Assembly (NCBI GenBank): GCA_013393415.1 | Contig: JABXHI010000074.1 | Coordinates: forward strand, 1-64,000 | Length of the DNA stretch: 64,000 bases | Source: Micrococcaceae bacterium | Lineage (GTDB): Bacteria; Actinomycetota; Actinomycetes; Actinomycetales; Micrococcaceae | Direction of reading: 5' to 3' | In this document: piece by piece, positions 37,061 to 44,425 of the stretch | How positions within the stretch are numbered: position 1 is the first letter of the stretch | How the letters are laid out: every line of letters starts with the position of its first letter | Program-made: the position numbers and the translations under genes | Notes under the pieces: generated by a model | Database searches by the model: none | Told to the model about the DNA's origin: nothing | Seen by the model: the letters and a program-made list of their open reading frames with translations, nothing else

Positions 37061-38305
37061 TTAACGCCACTGACCTCGAGTATCAATGACCCTCTTTTGA
37101 TAGGCCTTCTCCCCCAGATCCGCGAATGCAGCGTGGTCTACCAGGAGCACAACAATATCGGCACGATCGATAGCTTCATCGACTTTAGTCAAGGTCAAGT
37201 TGCCGCGGTTTTGCAGACGCTCAGGTAGTTCATGAATGTGGGGCTCAACGCCGAGAATCTTCGATTCGTTGAACTGATCCGACAGCGCCTCAGTGATGTT
37301 TAAAGCTGGCGATTCACGCAGGTCGTCAATATTTGGCTTAAATGCCAGACCAAGCGTGGCAACAACAGGGGCCCGACCGGTCTCTTGCTGTACATCGAAA
37401 GCTGCAGCTTTCACCTGGTTGATGACCCATTCTGGTTTAGCATCATTAATCTCACGAGCACTCCGAATAATCGTGGCCGTATCTGGGGCAGCAGCCACAA
37501 TAAACCATGGGTCCACCGCGATACAGTGACCGCCAACACCTGGGCCTGGCTGCAGAATATTCACCCGTGGGTGACGATTTGCCAGCTCAATGACTTCCCA
37601 AACATCCACACCGATTTCATCACTGATCATGGACAGCTCGTTAGCAAATGCAATATTCACATCGCGGAAGGAATTCTCCACCAACTTCGACATCTCTGCC
37701 GTACGGGTGTTGGTGGTGACCAATTCTCCCTCACAGAACGTCCGGTACAACGCCGCGGCACGTTCTGCAGCCTCAGGCGTGGATCCACCAATAATGCGAT
37801 CGTTGCTAACCAGTTCACGCATGACCTGGCCGGGCAGCACACGCTCTGGGGCGTGGGCAAACTGCAGAGTCCCTTGCTCTGCCAGATCTGAGCGCTCTTC
37901 GTAAATTATGTCAGCAAGACGATCCGTTGCCCCAGGAGGCGATGTCGATTCCAATATAACCAGTTCATCGCCGGACAGCTGCGCGGCTAGGGTCCGACCA
38001 GCGGTCTCAATGTAGGAAAGATCCGGGGTCTTATCCGCAAAAAATGGTGTCGGAACAGCGACAATATACGCATCGACAGCAGGAGTGTCAGTCGAAGCTG
38101 TGAGGTTCCCAGTTTTGACCGTGCGCTCAACAAAGTCGCCTAATTCGGGCTCAACGAACGGAACATCTCCCGCGTTGATCGCATCGACTGCTTTCTGATT
38201 GACGTCTACGCCGTATACGCGCAAACCGTTATCAGCCAAAATGGCAGCAGTCGGTAGACCGATATAGCCGAGTCCGATTACGGCAACACTGGAGATGTTC
38301 GACAT
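37061..38305 (-). CDS. wecC: UDP-N-acetyl-D-mannosamine dehydrogenase
   Basis: The enzyme oxidises UDP-ManNAc to UDP-ManNAcA with two NAD+. The 414-residue protein has the N-terminal Rossmann VIGLGYIGLPTA, VPTPF, the substrate-binding LVENSFRDVNIAFANE and the catalytic Cys in GVGGHCIAVDP, with a C-terminal UDP-binding domain (LAFKPNIDDLRESPA). AGAAGGATAG precedes the ATG. Together with WecB it defines the sugar chemistry of the island. The first IS1380 relic starts 132 bases beyond its start. Confidence 0.94.
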   Translation of the reverse strand: MSNISSVAVIGLGYIGLPTAAILADNGLRVYGVDVNQKAVDAINAGDVPFVEPELGDFVERTVKTGNLTASTDTPAVDAYIVAVPTPFFADKTPDLSYIETAGRTLAAQLSGDELVILESTSPPGATDRLADIIYEERSDLAEQGTLQFAHAPERVLPGQVMRELVSNDRIIGGSTPEAAERAAALYRTFCEGELVTTNTRTAEMSKLVENSFRDVNIAFANELSMISDEIGVDVWEVIELANRHPRVNILQPGPGVGGHCIAVDPWFIVAAAPDTATIIRSAREINDAKPEWVINQVKAAAFDVQQETGRAPVVATLGLAFKPNIDDLRESPALNITEALSDQFNESKILGVEPHIHELPERLQNRGNLTLTKVDEAIDRADIVVLLVDHAAFADLGEKAYQKRVIDTRGQWR

Positions 38306-38589
38306 TCACTATCCTTCTCACGGCACGGTTTGATACCTATTGCTTAACGGTATCAATGAGGATTCAAAGTTATCCAGCTGTCCATTATAAGTCAAAAACG
38401 CCCAAACCACGTGCGGGTAGCTCATAGAGCTATCTTTTAGCCTGGAAATTTCTTAAGGAAGTTGTTTGAGGTGCGTGGTTAGAGAATGAAAAGTGCTCCT
38501 GGCCTGCGAGAATAGTAGTTATCGGACAGCGAAACTCGTCAAGCAATGGAGCACCCTTACAGTGCAGCCGTGTACCGGTTTTTATCGCG

Positions 38590-39929
38590 CAGTCCGCGTT
38601 AATGATCACGACACCGGGGGGTGTCGCAGACCGGGGCCACTGTGATCTTTGAGACCACCCAGGCAGTCGTCATGGACTACGCACTGCGTGCCGGGCTGGC
38701 ACCATGGAAGAAGCCCTTGGCTTGGCATCATCCAGCAAAAATCCTGTTAGATCATGTCGTCTACTTGGCTACCCGGGTGACTTTTTAGTCGAGGTCGACC
38801 AGTTCCGTGACCAACCCAGCGGGCTGTTTGGTCCGGTGGCCTCAGCTGCAACCATTACTCGACTGCTCACCCAATTAGCGGCGGAGCGCGATCCTCTGCT
38901 GACCGCGATCAATCAGGCCCGCAGCCAAGTCCGAGACTCGACCTGGGAAACTGCCGGGCCAGCCGATCGAGTCGGTGTCAGTTGATGAGACGTTGATTCT
39001 TGATCTTGATCTTGATCTTGATCTTGATCTTGATGCCACTCTCGTCACCTCACATAGCGACAACAAACAATCCGCGGCACCCACCTATGACAAAAGTCTT
39101 CGGATTTCACCCGCTGCAAGCCTAAGTTGATCACGGCACCACCGGAACCGGGACCCCTAGCTTTCCCACTGCGGCCAGGGAATGCTGGCGCTGACTACGG
39201 CGGCTGATCACATCAGTTTCACTCACGATTCGCTACAAAAACTCCCCAAAGCCTACCGGTCAGGGCTACATACCCAGATAGGCACGGACAGCGCTGGTGG
39301 CACCCACGCGTTCTTGGACTGGCTCACCCACCAGAACCGGCAGCAAGCATTCCGGGTAGGGTTCACGTTCACCCAAGCCATGACGCAAGCAGCACTACAC
39401 GTCCAGAAACCAGCTGATTGGGGGCCAACGATTGATAGCACTCACCATGACCAGGACAGTGCAGCTCATCACCAAGAAGTAGATGGCGACCTGAGCGAGC
39501 ATGCCGATGGTGACCGCAAGCACCGTGACCACGCGTGGGTTGCTGATATCACAGACCACTTGGATGTCTCGTCGTGCCAGCAGGGATGTGGGTCATCGTG
39601 CGTAGGAACGTCCACACCCCGGCGCCCAATTACGAATCGCTGATGTTGATGGGATGCGCTACACCGCCTTTGCCACCAACCAGATCAGCGCTGATATTGC
39701 GGCCTTGGAGTTGCGGCATCGGCGTCGCACCCGGGACGAAGATCGGATCCGCAACGCCAAAGACACCGGACTCACCAACCTGCCAATGTACTCACTTGCC
39801 GCCAATGGCGTCTGGACGCACCTAATCAAGCTGGTCGGCAAAATCACCGCCTACACCCAAATGCTGACCTTTGCTGATGCACCAGCACGATTATGGGAAC
39901 TCAAACAACTCTGGACAAGGATTTTTTGA
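38590..39929 (+). pseudogene. IS1380-family transposase, frameshifted
   Basis: Conceptual translation across at least three frames restores most of an IS1380 DDE transposase in the right order: N-terminal GPVASAATITRLL, the first catalytic Asp strand LDLDATLVTSHSD, the middle TDSAGGTHAF and the C-terminal NLPMYSLAANGVW and ELKQLW. The start and both inter-segment joins carry stops or shifts. The exact 5' end is not determinable. Confidence 0.7.
38995..39034 (+). repeat. Hexanucleotide tandem repeat (TGATCT)n in the IS relic
   Basis: Five exact TGATCT units (39001-39030) plus a partial one follow TTGATTCT. In the transposase frame they encode a run of Leu-Asp pairs at the first catalytic Asp. 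Copy B has only one such unit (GATCTTGAT) at the same site, so this is an expansion. Confidence 0.85.
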
Positions 39930-40529
39930 AACCGTCGGCAAATTCGCGCGCACCAGGTGACAACGCATCCTACGCCTGGCGAAGGCTGCCCCAACAACGT
40001 CCTGATCCTCACCGGCCTGGCAAGGTTGCGGACTCTTGCCGTACTGGATGAGCAGCAGAATTTGCGTTCTTGTCCCAAGAACCTTCCCCGAGGGGACCCT
40101 TTCGTGGAATCAGTGGAATTTGCCGTCCTACCCGAGCCCCACGGTCAGAACCCCGTGTTCATATGTCATAATAGGCAGCGTCCGGCCATTCGTAAGCCCT
40201 GACAACCGCACCGGTGCCACCTCATGAGATACCGAGGTTAAGCTGCTAGGTGAGCTTACAGCAGGACGTAATCCGCAGTTTGCAGTGTCGTATGGTAAAG
40301 CTACCAATCAATGGCTTCTATGCAGGGAGGCCTGAAGCATAGGAATTGTCTGGATGCTGCTGGCGTATCGCTGGACATTTTTGTGTACGGGGACAAAGCA
40401 GATGCGATAACGTGCCGATATCTATCCGAAAGACGATCTTCAGAGAGTTACCAACGCAGATTTAGAGTATGCTGCTTGAGGTGTTTCAACCTGAGTTTTA
40501 ATTTATAACATTCAAAAGGAGAATCTCAG

Positions 40530-41585
40530 ATGTCTGTGTACTGGCACGAACATGCAAAGGCTTTTATCGCAGCTAATAACTTGACAAGTCAAAACTTTCG
40601 TGCGCACGCTGCTCGCGGAAGTCATACGGACTATGTTTTAGCTGCCGCTCGAGATCGAGGGCTACGAGTGGAGAAACTTGGCATGGGACACTATTTTTAC
40701 CAAGACGACAAGATCATCGGTGGAATGCGTTCCATGTTATCCTCAGTTGTCAGCAGCATCGCGGTGTCTATTAGCGCCAATAAAACCCTGACAAAATCTT
40801 TTCTCGATTCGGCTGGCGTTCCGACTCCACAGGGGAAATCCTTCAAAGTTAAAGACTTTGAGAATGCGTCAGATTACTTTCAGACATTCACGAGTCCAGT
40901 CGTTGTTAAGCCTGTAGACGGTAGCGCGGGTGATGGGGTATCGAGTGGGGTGGCGTCTCACGAGCAGTTCCTGCGAGCATGGGACCGGGCAGCAAGGGCG
41001 ACTGTTAGCTATGGCTCAGTCCTTATTGAGAAACATATTGCCGGCATTGACGTTCGGGCTTTCGTGGTGGGCTCTCGAGTAGTGGCTGCTGCGACAAGGT
41101 TGCCCGTATTCGTAATCGGTGACGGCAAGAAGACGATTTCGACTCTCGTCGAGGAGAAAAGGTCTTTACGTGACACCAACGCGTATTTGACACGAATGCC
41201 AATTGTGATTGACGATGAGTGGCTCGAAACAACTGGACTTAGCTTAGAGTACGTGCTGAGGGATGGTGAAGTATCAATCCTGAACCCGACCGTAAACTTG
41301 CACCAGGGCGGAGAAAACATTGATATAACCGATCAACTTTGCCCAGAACTCCAGGAGATTGCAGTCCGCGCTGCAGAGAGCATTCCAGGACTCCGTGTAG
41401 CGGGTATTGACTTGTTGGTGCGTTCTCCTCACACAGCCGAGGGTGCTGTAGTTTTAGAAGCTAACACCAAAGCCAACATTGCTGTCCACCAACTGCCAGC
41501 CTATGGCGATGCGGTAAACGTGGGACCAGCCATTGTTGACGAAATGTTAACGGATGCTAACGTATGTGCTGACCGAGTAGCCTAA
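40530..41585 (+). CDS. ATP-grasp ligase, cyanophycin-synthetase-like
   Basis: A 351-residue ATP-grasp enzyme. After an N-terminal region of about 85 residues, NKTLTKSFLDSAGVPTPQG opens the fold; VVVKPVDGSAGDGVSSGV is the nucleotide loop, VLIEKHIAGIDVRAFVVG the next strand, and VAGIDLLVRS...VLEANTKANIAVHQ the metal-binding end, as in the ATP-grasp half of cyanophycin synthetase and GshF. It should activate a carboxylate and join it to an amine; the substrates are unknown. AAAAGGAG gives it a strong ribosome site. It lies between two IS1380 relics and converges on a second ATP-grasp gene. Confidence 0.78.
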   Translation: MSVYWHEHAKAFIAANNLTSQNFRAHAARGSHTDYVLAAARDRGLRVEKLGMGHYFYQDDKIIGGMRSMLSSVVSSIAVSISANKTLTKSFLDSAGVPTPQGKSFKVKDFENASDYFQTFTSPVVVKPVDGSAGDGVSSGVASHEQFLRAWDRAARATVSYGSVLIEKHIAGIDVRAFVVGSRVVAAATRLPVFVIGDGKKTISTLVEEKRSLRDTNAYLTRMPIVIDDEWLETTGLSLEYVLRDGEVSILNPTVNLHQGGENIDITDQLCPELQEIAVRAAESIPGLRVAGIDLLVRSPHTAEGAVVLEANTKANIAVHQLPAYGDAVNVGPAIVDEMLTDANVCADRVA

Positions 41586-41815
41586 TAAGATCGTTCCCAT
41601 CTATCCGGGTCTTAAAGTTCCTGCCGCGTCTCGTATGGTGTACAGAAAAGACAGCCGAGATTCCCTCAGAGCGAAGATTCGAACTCGACAGATATGCATA
41701 GTTGCGATCACATAGAAGACATCCTTGAATACACGCTCAGATTCTCAAAAGTCGTAGTCGTTGACGATCCATGGGCAACCGCAAAACAGAAGACATCTCA
41801 TCGTTAATGAACTGT

Positions 41816-43243
41816 CTACTGGAAAACCATGAATGTAGTAGAGACAGGGCCGCGCCACGGAACTTCGGACACTGGATCGGCGCCAGACCACTCCGCCACC
41901 TTCCGAGCAATAACATCAGCAGACGCCTTATCCGGCGCGGCAACTGAGAGTTCAATTTCACCTGACTCAGTACGCCGAACGCTCCCAGCAACCCCACGAG
42001 AATGAGCCAGTTGCTGCAACGCCACTTGGGGAAGCCGATCAGCAGCGCTTCGTGTTGTCTGAGCGTTATACTGCAGTCGTCTACGATACGGGTACCCGTG
42101 CGCCGGGATTTTCGGTAGAGTGACCTTAGTCGTGGCACCTGAACGTATTGCACCGCCAACCGCCCCCGAGTTAAAGCGAAGGGTTCGGACATCTGGAATG
42201 GTTGGACGGTACGTTCCTGGAAATAAAGTATCAATAAGCACGTGTGGCACATCACGCCCTTCACCCACGGAAGGATACATATTAACGCCAATATGTGGGC
42301 GTGAATTCACCTCAATTATGGCAAAAGTATTCTCACCGGTTTCGGCATCAGCTTTGTACAGTACGTCAACGCCTGCCACCACTACCCTCGGCAGAGCTCT
42401 TACAGCTTGGACTGCGGCTTCAAGAATCTTCTCAGGCAAAATATCGGTGACGTCAACAACATCGCCACCTGCCGAGGCGTTAGCGACGCGCCTGAGCGTC
42501 ACATGGATCCCCTCGCCTGGTATATCTTCGACCTTCAAATCCTGATCCGTCAAGCACTTCTGGACCTCATAATTATCTTTAATTAGACATGAGGCAAGAA
42601 AAGGATTCTTTTTTCGAAGAGTGTTCTTCGCGTCAATCAAACCCCTGATGGTGGACACTCCATCACCTATCACGTGAGCAGGTACTCGGCGCACTGCCCC
42701 AACAACTCGATCACCTACCACCAACAACCGGTAGTCATCGCCCACATAATGCTGCTCAAGTATGATCCGTTGAGGGCTAAGTTCCCTAATAAGACGATCG
42801 TAACCAGACTTAAGGTCATTCCAGTTCCTTAGCCCGGTGGATACTCCCTGGCCAAAAGACCCGGTGTCTGGTTTGAGTACAATCGGATAGCCAAGATGAT
42901 CGGCGTGCTCCCGCAATTCTGCTGCGGAAACCTTCCCGGGATCCAGAACGACGCCCCTTGGTACTGGGATGCTGTGTTCCCGTAGAATTTTGATTGTTTC
43001 AGATTTGCGATCAAGCTTCTCGTAATCTTCTTGGCGTGTGATGGACTGCGGTCGTGAATAATTAAACTCTACGACGCGCTGGCCATCACTAATCGTGTAG
43101 CGCTGCAGATCATGGGAACTGAAGGTCACTTCTAACCCCCGACGCCACGCTTCAAGCGCGATGCAAACGCTAGACAGGCCGCTGCTTCCGTTTGAGACTC
43201 CCACTATATTGGGCGCAAAATGCTCGGGCCAAACAACGCTCAC
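41816..43243 (-). CDS. ATP-grasp ligase with acylphosphatase-like C-terminal region
   Basis: A 475-residue protein from a GTG at 43243; a TTG at 43282 would add 13 residues. The ATP-grasp core opens with DRKSETIKILREHSIPVPRG, then IVLKPDTGSFGQGVSTGL, IILEQHYVGDDYRLLVVGD and VAGVDVLYK...IIEVNSRPHIGVN. About 85 C-terminal residues (GVAGSVRRTESGEIELSVAA) look like an acylphosphatase fold, a pairing also met in other cyanophycin-synthetase-like ligases. The substrate is unknown; a role in modifying the wall polymer is inferred from its place in the island. Confidence 0.75.
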   Translation of the reverse strand: MSVVWPEHFAPNIVGVSNGSSGLSSVCIALEAWRRGLEVTFSSHDLQRYTISDGQRVVEFNYSRPQSITRQEDYEKLDRKSETIKILREHSIPVPRGVVLDPGKVSAAELREHADHLGYPIVLKPDTGSFGQGVSTGLRNWNDLKSGYDRLIRELSPQRIILEQHYVGDDYRLLVVGDRVVGAVRRVPAHVIGDGVSTIRGLIDAKNTLRKKNPFLASCLIKDNYEVQKCLTDQDLKVEDIPGEGIHVTLRRVANASAGGDVVDVTDILPEKILEAAVQAVRALPRVVVAGVDVLYKADAETGENTFAIIEVNSRPHIGVNMYPSVGEGRDVPHVLIDTLFPGTYRPTIPDVRTLRFNSGAVGGAIRSGATTKVTLPKIPAHGYPYRRRLQYNAQTTRSAADRLPQVALQQLAHSRGVAGSVRRTESGEIELSVAAPDKASADVIARKVAEWSGADPVSEVPWRGPVSTTFMVFQ

Positions 43244-43383
43244 CTCATACCTCACAGACTCCCAGGCCGTAAAATGCAACAAAAAACTTTACCATTACTC
43301 CAACGAGTGCAGGCCTGCGCTAAGACGATTCACGAGCCTAATTCTATCGTGTCAAACTGCATACTCCTACCTCCAGTCACGTC

Positions 43384-44425
43384 TAGCCTGGGAATTTCGT
43401 GGTGGAGTTGTTTGAGACGCGTGTTTAAACAATAAAAGACACTCCTGACCCGCCAGAATAGAAGTTACCAGACAACTATTTCAGCAGAACAAAAGGAGCA
43501 CCCTTACAAGGCAGTACTCCAGCGGTTTTTATCCTGCAGTACACGTCGATGATCAAGGTAGCGGGGTCGTGTCGCAGGTGGGGGCGAGCCTGTTGATAGA
43601 AACAGTTCAAACCGGGGCTTGGATGACGCGTTCAGGTGGGCTTTGTCACCGTGGAAGGAGCCCTTTGGCATGGCATGACCCAGCCAAAGACCTATTGGAT
43701 CAAGTGGTCTCCTTGGTTACTGGTGGGAACTGCTTGGCCGATGTCGATCGATTCCGTGATCCACCCGGTGGGCTGATTGGTCCGGTGGCACCGGCCTCCA
43801 CGATCACCCGGCTGCTATCACGATTGGTCGATAACAACGCCAACGTGCTGGCCGCTATCAATCAGGCCCACAGCCAAATCCGAACCATCGTTTGGGAGGT
43901 GCTGGGCCAGCATCAGCGATCGCAGGAGTATCCGCTGATGAGCCGTTAATTGTGGATCTTGATGTCACCTTGACGACCTCGCATAGCGATAAGCCGCAGC
44001 ACCCACCTATAAGAAAGGGGCTGGGGTCCACCCGTTGTAGACGTATCTTGATCACGGGAATGGTGTCGACGACGGGTGTCAAGAGCCACTTCAGTCTCTT
44101 GCGGCCAATGAAATCTGAAAGCACCTCGTCATGATGGCCTGTGAGCTCATCGCTTACGCCCAAATGCTGGCACCTTTACTAATATACACCCGTACGCTTG
44201 TGGGGACCCAAACGATTGCGCTCCAGGATTTTTGAGACCGCGGCAGATTGGTTCGCACCGGACAACGACCTGCCGTGACGGCACTTTTTGTGGAATCCGT
44301 GGAAATTCCAGTCCCACCCGAGACCTTCAGACAAAACCCGTGCTCATATGGGATGATTGGCTCCGTCAGGCCACTCGTAAGACTTGTCGACCTCGCCAGC
44401 ACCACCCCATGAAATATCGAGGCTA
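43384..44425 (+). mobile_element. Internally deleted IS1380-family element (copy B)
   Basis: The left end TAGCCTGGGAATTTC (43384) and the right end ...GAAATATCGAGGCTA (44425) are inverted repeats matching copy A. Transposase segments remain in the 43569-43949 frame (VDRFRDPPGGLIGPVAPAS) and, one frame shifted, in VDLDVTLTTSHSDKPQHPP. About 0.75 kb of the middle is missing relative to copy A. It has the same orientation as copy A. Its last three bases serve as the stop codon of the neighbouring glycosyltransferase. Confidence 0.78.

Larger units (their letters stand above)
38438..40241 (+). mobile_element. Decayed IS1380-family element, near full length (copy A)
   Basis: The left end TAGCCTGGAAATTTC (from 38438) and the right end ...GATACCGAGGTTA (to 40241) are imperfect inverted repeats, matching the ends of copy B. 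Transposase pieces can be read on the plus strand in broken frames: VDQFRDQPSGLFGPVAS (38704-38985), RTDSAGGTH-type TDSAGGTHAFLDWL (39182-39643) and RHRRRTRDEDRIRNAKDTGL (39654-39929), all IS1380-like. Stops and frameshifts separate them, so it is inactive. No target duplication is left at the ends. Confidence 0.8.

Noticed and set aside
38995-39034. Short tandem repeat as a CRISPR array
   Set aside because: The units are 6 bases with no spacers; it is a microsatellite in a dead transposase.
40311-40508. 65-codon plus-strand frame before the ATP-grasp gene
   Set aside because: No ribosome site and an improbable Cys/Arg-rich composition; probably non-coding 5' region.
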